Positions 16,830 to 25,830 of a stretch of 64,000 nucleotides of DNA are shown here, one piece after another. The notes under the pieces were generated by a model. It had not been told where the DNA came from. It did no database searches and saw only the letters and a list, made by a program, of their open reading frames with translations. Positions within the stretch are counted from its first letter, which is position 1, and every line of letters begins with the position of its first letter. Location of the stretch: the NCBI GenBank assembly GCA_026392255.1, contig JAPLCJ010000049.1:70921-134920 (forward strand). Reading direction: 5' to 3'. A program made the translations under genes and the position numbers. The stretch comes from Solirubrobacterales bacterium (lineage in GTDB: Bacteria; Actinomycetota; Thermoleophilia; Solirubrobacterales; Solirubrobacteraceae).

Positions 16830-18800
16830 TCAGACTGATGGAGGAGTCTCGTCAGGTCCGCGCATTTCCGTGGGGCCACCGGCAAGGCCGGGGCGAGGGA
16901 ATGGGCCGGTACCCGGAGAGCGCTCAGGCTCAACGGCAGGAACACCTGGAGCCTCTGGCGGCTCTGGCTCTGCTGCTTCAGGCTCATCGTGGAAGACCTC
17001 GCTTGAAGGCTTGCCTTGCATCAGGGCCTCAAACTGTTCACGCTCGATCGTCTCGCGCTCGAGCAGAATGAGGGAGATGCGCTCAAGGTCTTCTCTGCGG
17101 CCGCTCAAGATGTCACGGGCACGCTGGTGCGCACTCTCGACAATGCGGTGGATCTCATCGTCGATCTCACGTGCGATCTCGTCGGAGTAGTCGGCCTGGG
17201 CGCTGAACTCGCGTCCAAGGAAAGGCTGTGACTGGTCATGCCCAAACACACGGGGACCGAGCTTCTCGCTCATGCCAAAACGCATCACCATCTGCTTAGC
17301 AGTGCTTGTCACCTTCTCAAGGTCGTTACTGGCGCCCGTGGTGATCTCGTCAAAGACGATCTCCTCAGCGGCACGCCCACCAAGCGTCATGGCCATGATG
17401 TCCAGAAGCTCTGCGCGCGTGGTGAGGAACTTGTCCTCGGTGGGCATCGAGATCGTGTAGCCGAGCGCCTGACCACGGCCAATAACCGAAATCTTGTGAA
17501 CTGGATCTGCGTGCTCGAGGTCGTGCCCGACAATGGCGTGGCCCATCTCGTGGTAGGCGGTGATCAACCTCTCCTTGTCACTCATGACCCGGGTCTTCTT
17601 CTCCGGGCCGGCAATCACTCGCATGATTCCCTCTTCGAGCTCAACCTGCGTGACCTCACGCTTGCCTGTCCGTGCGGCGAGAAGAGCGGCCTCGTTAACG
17701 AGGTTGGCCAGATCAGCACCGGTGAAGCCAGGTGTCTGGCCTGCGAGCACATCGACATCAATTTCGCGGGCGAGTGGCTTGCCCCGCGTGTGGACTTCGA
17801 GGATCTTGGCGCGACCCTTGCGATCTGGGCGGTCCACGACAATCTGACGATCGAATCGACCGGGGCGCAGAAGTGCGGGGTCAAGGATGTCGGGGCGGTT
17901 GGTGGCTGCGATCAGGATCACGTTGTCCTTCATCTCAAAGCCGTCCATCTCGACCAGAAGCTGGTTCAGCGTCTGCTCGCGCTCATCGTGCCCGCCACCC
18001 ATGCCTGCTCCGCGGTGACGACCAACTGCGTCGATCTCATCAATGAAGATGATGCAGGGGTTGTGCTGCTTGGCCTGCTCGAAGAGATCCCTCACACGAC
18101 TGGCGCCTACACCGACAAACATCTCGACAAAGTCAGAGCCTGAAATTGAGAAGAACGGAACCCCAGCTTCTCCGGCTACCGCACGAGCAAGAAGGGTCTT
18201 GCCAGTCCCGGGAGGGCCATAGAGCAGCACTCCCTTGGGAATCCGTGCGCCGAGCGCTTGGAACTTCTTCGGGTTCTCAAGGAACTCCTTGATCTCGTGA
18301 AGTTCCTCGACTGCCTCATCAACGCCGGCTACATCACGGAATGTGATCTTCGGGGCATCAAGGCTCAACCGTTTGGCCTTGGACTTGCCGAACGACATGA
18401 CCTTCGAACCGCCGCCCTGGACTTGGTTCATCAGGAAGATCCAGAAGCCGATGAAGATCACGAAAGGCAGGACGTACGTGAGGAGCGAGATCCAACCGTT
18501 GGTTTTGCGGCCTTGGACATCGAATGAGACCTTGGCGTTCTGAAGTTGGGTCTGAAGCTGCGGATCCGCAGGGTTCCAACCTGTCTCGTGAGTCTTGCCG
18601 TCAGTGAGCTTGACCGTGACCGTGCTGTCCTTGGTCTTAAGGTCAGCGCTCTTGACCTTGCCGCCCTTGATGTCGGTCTGAAGATTGGAGTACGTGTACT
18701 TGGGAGCCTTCGTCCCAGGACTAATCAGCTTCTGGGCAAAGAACGCGAGAATGACGACCACGAGGATCGGAAATGCTGCACCTTTGAAAAAACGGCTCAT
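16830..18800 (-). CDS. ftsH: ATP-dependent zinc metalloprotease FtsH
   Basis: Membrane AAA+ protease for misfolded and regulatory proteins. It has 656 residues: transmembrane segments at about 10-24 and 106-124 enclosing a small extracytoplasmic domain, AAA domain with Walker A GPPGTGKT at 195-202 and [10 protein letters not shown] (Walker B), the second region of homology [10 protein letters not shown], and the zinc site HEMGH at 417-421. The C-terminal tail is rich in Pro and Glu. It belongs to the conserved tilS-hpt-ftsH block. Confidence 0.98.
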   Translation of the reverse strand: MSRFFKGAAFPILVVVILAFFAQKLISPGTKAPKYTYSNLQTDIKGGKVKSADLKTKDSTVTVKLTDGKTHETGWNPADPQLQTQLQNAKVSFDVQGRKTNGWISLLTYVLPFVIFIGFWIFLMNQVQGGGSKVMSFGKSKAKRLSLDAPKITFRDVAGVDEAVEELHEIKEFLENPKKFQALGARIPKGVLLYGPPGTGKTLLARAVAGEAGVPFFSISGSDFVEMFVGVGASRVRDLFEQAKQHNPCIIFIDEIDAVGRHRGAGMGGGHDEREQTLNQLLVEMDGFEMKDNVILIAATNRPDILDPALLRPGRFDRQIVVDRPDRKGRAKILEVHTRGKPLAREIDVDVLAGQTPGFTGADLANLVNEAALLAARTGKREVTQVELEEGIMRVIAGPEKKTRVMSDKERLITAYHEMGHAIVGHDLEHADPVHKISVIGRGQALGYTISMPTEDKFLTTRAELLDIMAMTLGGRAAEEIVFDEITTGASNDLEKVTSTAKQMVMRFGMSEKLGPRVFGHDQSQPFLGREFSAQADYSDEIAREIDDEIHRIVESAHQRARDILSGRREDLERISLILLERETIEREQFEALMQGKPSSEVFHDEPEAAEPEPPEAPGVPAVEPERSPGTGPFPRPGLAGGPTEMRGPDETPPSV

Positions 18801-18926
18801 TCTGTTGATTTTCCCCTCAGGCCTCGCCGGATGTCGGCGAATCGGCTGATAGTCGCCAGAGTAGCAGCGGAAAGCGGTTCTGGCTGCCTCTCATGTGTGC
18901 CGGGTTCTGCCCGACAGCATCGTTAA

Positions 18927-19472
18927 TCAGGTTGCTTTTGGCTCGAGTGCCGCGACATAGGGCAAATTGCGATGGCGTTCCTGATGGTCAAGGCCAAAGC
19001 CAATAACAAATCGGTCAGGAATCTCAAAGCCCACATACTTGACATCCGCCGCCTCAGGCCTACGGATTGGCTTAGACAGCAGGGTGCACACTTCAAGACT
19101 CTTGGGACTTCTTGCCTTGAGATTGCGGATCAGATATTGGAGGGTCAAGCCAGAGTCGACAATGTCCTCGATGATCAAGACGTCGCGGCCCTCCAGTGGC
19201 GCGTCAAGGTCTTTGATGATCCTGACGACACCAGACGACTGGGTTGCCGAGCCGTAGGAAGAGACGGCCATGAAGTCAACCTCGCAAGGCACCTCGATTG
19301 CACGCATCAGGTCAGCGATAAAGAAGAGGGCGCCCTTAAGTACTCCAATCAAGAGGAGGCCTTGGTCCAAGCCTGCGTAGTCGCGGCTGATCTCGGCCGC
19401 AAGCTCCTTGACACGATTGTTGAGTTCGTCGGGCTGGACGAGGATCTCGCCTATCTGCTCTGGGTTGGGCAT
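18927..19472 (-). CDS. hpt: Hypoxanthine phosphoribosyltransferase
   Basis: Purine salvage enzyme that makes IMP/GMP from the base and PRPP. The open frame reaches 19583, but the ATG at 19472 lies ten bases after the tilS stop and yields 181 residues, the family size. The PRPP-binding signature VLIIEDIVDSGLT is at residues 98-110, with the LKGA loop (LIGVLKGALFF) upstream and the flexible SSYGS loop between them. It lies between tilS and ftsH, as in Bacillus. Confidence 0.96.
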   Translation of the reverse strand: MPNPEQIGEILVQPDELNNRVKELAAEISRDYAGLDQGLLLIGVLKGALFFIADLMRAIEVPCEVDFMAVSSYGSATQSSGVVRIIKDLDAPLEGRDVLIIEDIVDSGLTLQYLIRNLKARSPKSLEVCTLLSKPIRRPEAADVKYVGFEIPDRFVIGFGLDHQERHRNLPYVAALEPKAT

Positions 19473-19482
19473 GCGGGGCAGC

Positions 19483-20448
19483 CTAACTGCCGAGGGGGGC
19501 GCGAGGAATGAACCGCAGCACTCCGCGCTCAACGACCGCCCTAACGCCACCCGGGACATCCAACATCGCCAGGCCGTGATCACTCAGTTTGGCAATGTCA
19601 TCTGCCCTGCGAGCAACCCCAGGAGCGAGGCGTCCTGCGGCTTCATCAGCCAAGCGCTGGACGGTCAGCCGACGCAGTGCCGACGGCTGTTCCCGCAGCC
19701 TTGCCAGAGGAATTGTGCGGTTAGGTGCTGTTCCGTCGATCAGCCCATCAACTAGATCATCAAGGACCGCGGCCTCGTCGCGCAAGATCTCTGCAGTGGC
19801 AACAACGTTGGCCTCAGCCGCTGGGTGAATCTCCTTGAGCGCCTCGACCAATCCCGCTCGTAGCCGATTGCGAGCAAACGCTGGACTTGAGTTAGATGGG
19901 TCATCGGCAGTGACAAACCCCCGCGAGCGGCAGTACGCAACCGTCGCCGAGCGCTCCACTCCGAGCAGAGGCCTAATTAACTTGCCTGATCGCGGCGTCA
20001 TCCCCAGCAGTGCTCTGCGTCCCGGAGCGGCGGCTAGGCGGTAAAGGACAGTCTCAGCTTGGTCACTGGCCGTATGCCCTGCGGCAATCGTCGCCCCAAG
20101 CTCAGCCGCCATCTCGGTCGCAATCGCATACCTGTTCTCGCGGGCCCAACCTTGGATGTTGCCCTGCGCGGAGTTTGCATCCAGAGTCCGAACCTCAAGC
20201 CGGACGGCAATTGCGGCACAAATATCTACGCAGATCGCAGTATCAGCCTCTCCGGGCCTGAGGCCATGGTCGATGTGAAGTGCTGTAACCGACTTCGCCC
20301 CCGCCAACCTTGCTGCGACATCGGTCAGGCAAACCGAGTCCGGCCCACCTGACAGGAGGACGACAACTGGACCACCCGGAGGGAGTAGACCACTACCCCG
20401 GGCCGCCTCAACAACCCCGTGGCCACCTTCAGCCACGGCTGACCTCAC
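19483..20448 (-). CDS. tilS: tRNA(Ile)-lysidine synthetase
   Basis: Modifies C34 of the CAU-anticodon tRNA-Ile to lysidine so that it reads AUA. The N-type ATP pyrophosphatase motif SGGPDS is at residues 33-38, followed by HIDHGLRPGEA, AAGHTASDQAETVLYRL and the NRLRAGLV motif. It has 321 residues, at the short end of the family, so the extra C-terminal domain of E. coli TilS is largely missing, as often in actinobacteria. The start is GTG, overlapping the stop of the upstream coiled-coil gene (GTGA). Confidence 0.95.
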   Translation of the reverse strand: MRSAVAEGGHGVVEAARGSGLLPPGGPVVVLLSGGPDSVCLTDVAARLAGAKSVTALHIDHGLRPGEADTAICVDICAAIAVRLEVRTLDANSAQGNIQGWARENRYAIATEMAAELGATIAAGHTASDQAETVLYRLAAAPGRRALLGMTPRSGKLIRPLLGVERSATVAYCRSRGFVTADDPSNSSPAFARNRLRAGLVEALKEIHPAAEANVVATAEILRDEAAVLDDLVDGLIDGTAPNRTIPLARLREQPSALRRLTVQRLADEAAGRLAPGVARRADDIAKLSDHGLAMLDVPGGVRAVVERGVLRFIPRAPLGS

Positions 20449-20768
20449 TTTCCGCTCTTGCGGGGCGCGGCCTTTGGCTTCTTGGCGGCAGGCTTGGATG
20501 CGGCCTTGGTGGCCGGCTTCTCCAGCGCAGCTAGCCGCTTCTCAATATCGGCGAGACGCTGTTCAACCTCGCGCACATCCTCGCGGGAGGCAACGCGGAG
20601 ATCATCAAGTGTGTCCCTCAGCTTCCCGGCTACTTGAGAGACCTCCTCTACAAGGTCCTGCGCGCGTTCACGGGAGGCGCTCGCCTGACCGACAGTCGCT
20701 TGGACCGTTCTGTCAACTGCGGTGCGGAGTGCATCTGCTGCTTCACGTGAGCTCTGTGGTCGTGCCAT
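20445..20768 (-). CDS. Phasin-like coiled-coil protein with Lys/Pro/Ala tail
   Basis: A 107-residue protein of unknown function. Residues 1-75 form a continuous amphipathic helix/coiled coil (ADALRTAVDRTVQATVGQAS, then EVEQRLADIEKRLAALEKP). The last 30 residues are a basic low-complexity tail of AxKPAAKK type, like histone H1 or PHA-granule proteins. Its layout is shared by the gene at 21498-21920, suggesting paralogues. A phasin or DNA-binding granule-partition role is possible. The stop overlaps the tilS start. I used the second ATG (20768); GTG at 20777 also fits. Confidence 0.65.
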   Translation of the reverse strand: MARPQSSREAADALRTAVDRTVQATVGQASASRERAQDLVEEVSQVAGKLRDTLDDLRVASREDVREVEQRLADIEKRLAALEKPATKAASKPAAKKPKAAPRKSGK

Positions 20769-20798
20769 AGCCACCAAGAGTACCCCTATCCTCGCCGT

Positions 20799-21488
20799 GT
20801 GGCCACTTTGCCCAGAATCCTCCGTCCTACCGCTCCGCCTTGCGAGCAGGTCATCCTTGTGGGCGATCCCGGCAGAGCGCTATTTCTAGCTCAGCAGCTA
20901 CTTGTGCCTCCAGCCCCGATGTTCAATCACCACAGGGGCCTTTGGGGATACAGCGGCCCAGCTGCCTCCGGGAAGGGCAACCTGCTGATCCAGGGCGCGG
21001 GAATGGGCGGTCCTAGTCTGGCGGCTGTCGTGACAGACCTGATTGCCCTTGGGGCAAGGACCTTCGTCCGTGTTGGAACGGCCAGCGCCACCAACTCCTC
21101 GGGTCTTAGCCCAGGCGGGATCCTGATTGCCCAAGACGCTGTCGCCGCTGATGGTGCGGGTAACGCCCTCGCTATCGGGGAGCAGATCGTCAGCTCTGAC
21201 CCAGACCTGATGGCCTCAGCCGCAGCAGACCTCCAGCACGAAGCCACCGTGGGTCGCGTGCTCTCATGCGATATCCCTCAAGACCCACCCGACTGGGCTG
21301 CGGCTCACTCCAGCGCGGCAATTGACATGTCTACGGCCGCGCTCTATGCGCTCTGTAGTCGCGAAGGCCTCGCCGCAATCTCACTGCTGGTCATTACCGG
21401 CACACAGTCAGACCCGCTCACGGAGGAGGCCCTCAACTCCTCGGTTGCTGTCGCAGGCGCCACAGCTGCACGCCTGCTCCAAGCCTGA
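20799..21488 (+). CDS. Nucleoside phosphorylase family protein
   Basis: A 229-residue protein with the PNP/UDP phosphorylase fold. Family motifs: VGDPGRA near the N-terminus (phosphate loop), GAGMGGPS (second phosphate-contacting loop), ALGARTFVRVGTAS, and AIDMSTAALYAL at the place of the usual EMETAALY, where the Glu/Met pair binds the ribose. Replacement of the Glu-Met-Glu pattern by Asp-Met-Ser may alter substrate use. The start is a GTG. It lies alone on the plus strand between two phasin-like genes on the minus strand. Uridine or purine nucleosides are the likely substrates; the specificity is not readable. Confidence 0.78.
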   Translation: MATLPRILRPTAPPCEQVILVGDPGRALFLAQQLLVPPAPMFNHHRGLWGYSGPAASGKGNLLIQGAGMGGPSLAAVVTDLIALGARTFVRVGTASATNSSGLSPGGILIAQDAVAADGAGNALAIGEQIVSSDPDLMASAAADLQHEATVGRVLSCDIPQDPPDWAAAHSSAAIDMSTAALYALCSREGLAAISLLVITGTQSDPLTEEALNSSVAVAGATAARLLQA

Positions 21489-21497
21489 GTAGCCGAC

Positions 21498-21920
21498 TTA
21501 GCCTTTCTTCGCGGCTGGCTTCTTCGCAGCTGGCTTCTTGGCAGCAGGCTTCTTGGCAGCAGGCTTTTGACCAGCGACGGCCTTCTCTATTGCGGCAAGC
21601 CGATCGTCTAGCCCTCCAAGGCCCTCAGTGCCGAGCAGCGACTCAAGGCGATCAAGCGCATCTTCAACCCCTTCGAGACGCTGTCCAACCGAGCGAACGC
21701 GTCGCGTCAGGCGGGAGAGGTCTGCTGCCGAGGGCAGGTTTAGTGCGCCCATCGCTGCCTCCTGAGCCTGACTTGCCCTTTCACGGGCTTCAAATGCTCT
21801 ACCTAGCGCACCCGTAAAGACTGGGTTTTCGAGCAGGTCGCCGACGACCTTCCCTATTGCTTCCTCGCCAGAGCGCTGAATCCGCTCTCGAATGCCTTCG
21901 TCAGTCGTCTCTTCGCTCAT
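21498..21920 (-). CDS. Phasin-like coiled-coil protein with PAAKK repeats
   Basis: A 140-residue protein of unknown function. An acidic N-terminus is followed by helix-forming stretches (LEGVEDALDRLESLLG, LDDRLAAIEKAVAG), and the end consists of four PAAKK units, an H1-like basic tail. The architecture parallels the 107-residue protein at 20445-20768, but the order of acid and helix differs and identity is low. I chose the ATG at 21920; the frame opens at 21938. Phasin-like (PHA granule) or nucleoid-associated function is a guess from composition only. Confidence 0.6.
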   Translation of the reverse strand: MSEETTDEGIRERIQRSGEEAIGKVVGDLLENPVFTGALGRAFEARERASQAQEAAMGALNLPSAADLSRLTRRVRSVGQRLEGVEDALDRLESLLGTEGLGGLDDRLAAIEKAVAGQKPAAKKPAAKKPAAKKPAAKKG

Positions 21921-21938
21921 CTTTGATTTGGCTCCCAC

Positions 21939-22130
21939 TTGATTTGATCTGGTTCCCTGATTCGGGCACCCCCGACGATAGCTAAGCCGCGGACAAGCTG
22001 AATCCCGTGAGCGAGCTTGTTAACGCCATGTTTCTTCACGTCCCAACTGACGGCCTAAGCACTTCGGACTTGGTACCTTCCTATGTGTGGACAATCCGAC
22101 AGGGGTCGTCCGGGAGAAGCCGCACATCAA
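21939..22130 (+). promoter_or_regulatory. Leader of the wall-hydrolase gene, with hairpin
   Basis: A 190-base gap between divergent genes. It contains a perfect seven-base hairpin, ACAAGCT at 21993-21999 and AGCTTGT at 22014-22020, preceded by CGACGATAGCTAAGCC at 21973-21988. Leaders of wall hydrolases in actinobacteria often carry the c-di-AMP (ydaO) riboswitch. The GCTAA element is reminiscent of its 3' part, but I cannot fold the rest into that consensus. Low confidence as a riboswitch; the hairpin itself is visible. Confidence 0.3.
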
Positions 22131-24275
22131 GTGAAGAACACCTCAAACAGGAAACTCAAAGCCGCCGCAGTGAGCCTCGTGACCATGAGCATGGTCACGC
22201 TGATGCTCGCCGTTCCAGCCGCAGCTGATCGCAACATCAAGATCATCCTCACGGGGACCTCAGGCGAACAGATCACTCGCTTTGTGACTGTTGACGACAC
22301 CGAGCCGATTGACGCACTCTCACTTGCCACCAAGTTTGCAATCACTGACGAGATCGTCTCGATAACTGATGTGACCCCAGCGCCACTGCCGAAGCCAAAA
22401 CCTAAGCCCAAGCCACACAAGCCAGCTGTAAAGCCGCACAAGTTGAAGCCTAAGCACGTCAAGCGGAAGGCACCGACCGTCACCATTGGCCTCCCTGGCC
22501 TCACCCCACTCGGAACCCCGGGAGAGTTGATCTCCCAGTTCAGCATTCCTCCTTTCCTCCTTCCGATCTACCAAGCGGCAGGAATCGAATATGGAATTCC
22601 ATGGCAGGTCCTCGCTGCGATCAACTCAGTTGAGACCAATTACGGCCGCAACCTGTCGACCTCCTCTGCTGGCGCCGTCGGCTGGATGCAGTTCATGCCA
22701 GCAACATGGAAGACCTACGGCGTCGACGCCAGCGGCGACGGTAAGGCCGACCCCTACAACCCTGCGGACGCAATCTTCGCGGCAGCAAGGTACCTGAAGG
22801 CATCTGGTGGAACATCGGATATCAAGGCCGCGATCTTCTCCTACAACCATGCAGGCTGGTATGTCAATGACGTTATTCACCGCGCACGGATGCTGGCCGG
22901 GCTTCCAGACCAACTTGTGGGTTCGCTGACCGCACTCGCAGAAGCCATGTACCCAGTTGACGGACCCGCAACCTCTAGCGCACGCAGCGCGAGCTCTGGC
23001 AGCTCAACCACTGTTCACATCAAGGGGAAGCCTGGCGCAGCCGTCGTGGCAGCCGCTGACGGAAAGATCGTCAAGATCGGAACGTCCGCCAAGATCGGCC
23101 GCTACATCATCTTGCGCGACGCATTGGGCAATACGTTCACTTACTCCGGGCTTGGAACGATCTCACGCCGCCACGTAATGCGAAAAGAGATGGCGGTCAG
23201 TGCTAGACAGCTCTCCAAGGAGCTCCGACTCAGCCTCCACGGCGAGCCAAGCGCAAGTGGCGAAGCAACGGCTGGAAGTGCGTCCATCTTGGGTGCTGCC
23301 GATGACCGCAGGCGCCTTTTCGCCAACCCATCTCGCCCCAAGGCCTACAAAGCCGGCGGCGAAGAGCAGCTCGCCGAAGCAGCCGGCCCCGCCAATCTTG
23401 CTGACTGGTTCACCGTGCCGGTGAATATCCCGCGTAGAGAGGCCGTGATCAGATCCCTGAAGGCTGGGTCAACGGTCATTGGCGGCACCATCATCGGTCG
23501 CGTCAACACCCCAGCCGATTCCGACACTGGCTCGATCAACTTCGGAATTCGCCCCGCGGGGAAGAACGCTCCTGCGATCGACCCAACACCGATCCTTGCC
23601 GGCTGGAAGCTTCTGGCCGCCAGCACAAACGGTGGCGCCGGTCTCCGCTTTGCTGCGCTTGGCTCAGGTTCACCCACTCTTGGTCAGGTACTCCTGATGG
23701 GCAAGAGTTCACTCGGGCACAAGGTCCTCTCCGATCCACGCATCACGATCTACGACTGCGGCCGGGCTGACATCGAGGCCGGTGCTGTTGATCGCCGTGT
23801 TCTGGCGACGCTTGTGTACCTCGCAGACAACGGGATGAACCCCACAGTCAGCTCGCTCACCTGCGGCCACCCGTACCTTTCTAAAGCAGGACATGTCTCA
23901 GAGCACTCCGCTGGAGCTGCCGTTGATATCGCTGCAATCAACGGGACACCGATCCTTGGGCATCAAGGCCGCGGCTCGGTCACAGACCGTGCCGTCCGGC
24001 TCCTACTGGCACTCCAGGGCGCAATGCACCCACACCAGATCATCACGCTGATGAAGTACACCGGAACTGACAACACTCTTGCCCTCGCTGACCATGACGA
24101 CCACATTCACGTTGGCTTCTACCCCGATGGCAGCACCGGATTGCTAACCACCTCTGGCAAGGAGATCAGCTCACAGCAGTGGTCAACGCTGATCGGACGA
24201 CTCCGCAGCGTGGCAAACCCCCGCGTGACTAGCGCTGCATCAAAGTTTGCGACGCGGAGCAGCGGCCGCGGCTGA
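22131..24275 (+). CDS. Secreted three-domain cell wall enzyme: lytic transglycosylase, degenerate M23, M15-like
   Basis: From the GTG at 22131 (714 residues) a signal peptide is seen (KLKAAAVSLVTMSMVTLMLA, then VPAAAD). A Lys-Pro linker (PKPKPKPKPHKP) follows. Residues about 140-260 are an SLT lytic transglycosylase: catalytic Glu168 in NSVETNYGR, then AGAVGWMQFMPATW. About 305-545 resembles M23/LytM (GAAVVAAADGKIVKIG, INFGIRPAG) but the zinc-binding histidines are absent. About 570-690 resembles M15/VanY-type carboxypeptidases: SEHSAGAAVDIAA and DDHIHVGF keep the zinc ligands. Thus two active domains flank an inactive scaffold. The open frame extends to 22083, but the signal peptide argues for 22131. 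Acts on peptidoglycan outside the membrane. Confidence 0.85.
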   Translation: MKNTSNRKLKAAAVSLVTMSMVTLMLAVPAAADRNIKIILTGTSGEQITRFVTVDDTEPIDALSLATKFAITDEIVSITDVTPAPLPKPKPKPKPHKPAVKPHKLKPKHVKRKAPTVTIGLPGLTPLGTPGELISQFSIPPFLLPIYQAAGIEYGIPWQVLAAINSVETNYGRNLSTSSAGAVGWMQFMPATWKTYGVDASGDGKADPYNPADAIFAAARYLKASGGTSDIKAAIFSYNHAGWYVNDVIHRARMLAGLPDQLVGSLTALAEAMYPVDGPATSSARSASSGSSTTVHIKGKPGAAVVAAADGKIVKIGTSAKIGRYIILRDALGNTFTYSGLGTISRRHVMRKEMAVSARQLSKELRLSLHGEPSASGEATAGSASILGAADDRRRLFANPSRPKAYKAGGEEQLAEAAGPANLADWFTVPVNIPRREAVIRSLKAGSTVIGGTIIGRVNTPADSDTGSINFGIRPAGKNAPAIDPTPILAGWKLLAASTNGGAGLRFAALGSGSPTLGQVLLMGKSSLGHKVLSDPRITIYDCGRADIEAGAVDRRVLATLVYLADNGMNPTVSSLTCGHPYLSKAGHVSEHSAGAAVDIAAINGTPILGHQGRGSVTDRAVRLLLALQGAMHPHQIITLMKYTGTDNTLALADHDDHIHVGFYPDGSTGLLTTSGKEISSQQWSTLIGRLRSVANPRVTSAASKFATRSSGRG

Positions 24276-25068
24276 TTCAAGCCCGCAGCGGAAGTTCGGA
24301 TTCGTCCAGTTTGACTTCGCAGGTCCGCTTGGACTACCAGAAGGTCGATGGGTTGTTCGCGACTCTGGCGCCCCCAGCCCGTCACATGTCCTGATTGTTG
24401 ATCAGCTTGCCGCTCCGGCAAAGCTGCGGCGCAAGAAGGTTGAGCAAGCCCCCGACCCGGCCGAGCTGCAGATCACCCGGGTCACCGTGATCGACACACT
24501 CTCGGAGCTTCCCGATACTCCCCCGAGTGCTGTTACTGATGCTGCTGCACTCGTTCAGCGAGCGCTGACTCTCGCCGCACTTGCATCGCCGCTGAGCCCA
24601 GGCGCGATTGAGCTGCCATCGCCCGTCGGGATTCGCACGGGCTTTGGATCTGGCGCTGAGGTTGCCGACAGCGGCTGGTCAGAGGTGTCTGAGGTGCCCT
24701 TGACCGCACCTAGTCGCCGTAGGCGTCGCGCTGCTCAACCCAACGAGGAGACATTCTCAGCACTACTCGGTGGCCGAGTCGGCATTCCCGTCTCAGCCCT
24801 AATCACTCTGCGGGCACGACGGGACCTCGACTCGGGTCGCATTCGGGAAGCTGCAATCCAACTTGAGGCGGCGATCAACACAGCACGGACCGAACTTGGC
24901 GGGTTAGTCCCTCCTGACTCCTTGGAATCGTTGGTCGCCCACGCTGTTGCTGTGGCCGCGGCAGCTGAGGCTGCCCGCGCAGGTGATCTGGACCCAGAGG
25001 GCGAGGAAGTAGTTGCGACGGCCCTTGCGCGCCTAGAGACTGCTCAGCGGCAGGCGCTACGAGGCTGA
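24247..25068 (+). CDS. Conserved-looking protein of unknown function
   Basis: A 273-residue soluble protein I do not recognise. The N-terminal part (FGFVQFDFAGPLGLPEGRWV) looks like a beta-rich domain; the middle has a basic stretch (SRRRRRAAQP); the C-terminal 110 residues are alanine-rich helices (RIREAAIQLEAAINTAR; AHAVAVAAAAEAARAGD) suggesting a TPR-like or coiled region. The only available start upstream of the domain is a TTG at 24247, overlapping the previous gene by 29 bases. Its end overlaps the convergent sirtuin gene by 12 bases. Codon use is like the neighbours, so it is probably real. Confidence 0.6.
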   Translation: MRRGAAAAADSSPQRKFGFVQFDFAGPLGLPEGRWVVRDSGAPSPSHVLIVDQLAAPAKLRRKKVEQAPDPAELQITRVTVIDTLSELPDTPPSAVTDAAALVQRALTLAALASPLSPGAIELPSPVGIRTGFGSGAEVADSGWSEVSEVPLTAPSRRRRRAAQPNEETFSALLGGRVGIPVSALITLRARRDLDSGRIREAAIQLEAAINTARTELGGLVPPDSLESLVAHAVAVAAAAEAARAGDLDPEGEEVVATALARLETAQRQALRG

Positions 25069-25830
25069 GGCCGGCTCTAGCCGGTCAACCTCAGCGAGCA
25101 ACTCTTCAAGCTCACGAACGACATCCCCGCTCGACCTGAAGTCCGCGTCCCCGTCGAGTGGCGTTTCCCCTTGGGTCAGGATCGCGATGCGCCCCCGTGT
25201 TGCCTTAGTCAGCTTCGGTAGGCCGGCGGCAGGTTGCACCTCCAGAGAACTACCGATGCAGATGATCAGGTCCGCGCCAACCGCCAAGCCCGAGGCTTTA
25301 AGCATTGGCTCCTCAGGCAGCATCTCCCCGAACAGAACCACGCCAGGGCGAATCATCGAGCCGCAGAAGCAGCGCGGAACGCCGTCAACGGACATGCCCG
25401 CCAGCTGACGCACATCACTCAGACTGCTTGGCGCGCGGCAGTCAACGCAGTAAGAGGTTTCGATCGACCCGTGCAGTTCGATCAGCTCTTGCGTACCGGC
25501 TGCTGCGTGAAGGCGATCGACATTCTGCGTGATCACACCCTCCACATGCCCGCGGGATTCAAGCTCAACGAGGATCTGATGCGCCCGGTTAGGCCGGATG
25601 CCTTCAAGGCTCGCAAATCGCTCAGCGTAAAAAGCCCAAAATGTCTCTGGTTCGTTCTGGAGCACATCAACGTGCGCGACGGCCATCGGGTCCACATTGG
25701 CCCACATCCCTGTCCCAGGCGTTCGGAAATCCGGGATGCCCGATGGGGTCGAGATGCCGGCTCCCGTCAGGACCGCGACTGAATCAGCATCGACAATCCA
25801 TTCGGCAAGCTCGGCCAGCGAGCTCGTCAC
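25057..25830 (-). CDS. Sir2-family NAD-dependent protein deacylase
   Basis: Removes acyl groups from lysines using NAD. The 257-residue protein has the Rossmann motifs GAGISTPSGIPDFR and TQNVDRLHAAAG, catalytic His in ELHGS, and a zinc ribbon with CVDC and CFC. The Ala/Tyr/Arg residues that mark desuccinylases cannot be assigned with certainty, so acyl preference is open. The start is GTG, in a GTGA overlap with the PadR-like gene, so the two are co-translated. Confidence 0.92.
   Translation of the reverse strand: MTSSLAELAEWIVDADSVAVLTGAGISTPSGIPDFRTPGTGMWANVDPMAVAHVDVLQNEPETFWAFYAERFASLEGIRPNRAHQILVELESRGHVEGVITQNVDRLHAAAGTQELIELHGSIETSYCVDCRAPSSLSDVRQLAGMSVDGVPRCFCGSMIRPGVVLFGEMLPEEPMLKASGLAVGADLIICIGSSLEVQPAAGLPKLTKATRGRIAILTQGETPLDGDADFRSSGDVVRELEELLAEVDRLEPASAS

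Noticed and set aside
17238-18143. Long open frame on the plus strand (about 300 codons)
   Set aside because: It lies entirely antisense to ftsH, whose motifs are intact, and its product resembles nothing; it mirrors codon bias.
21498-21557. Tandem repeat of about 15 bases that might be a CRISPR or satellite
   Set aside because: It encodes the PAAKK repeats of the phasin-like protein, is in frame, and has no spacers.
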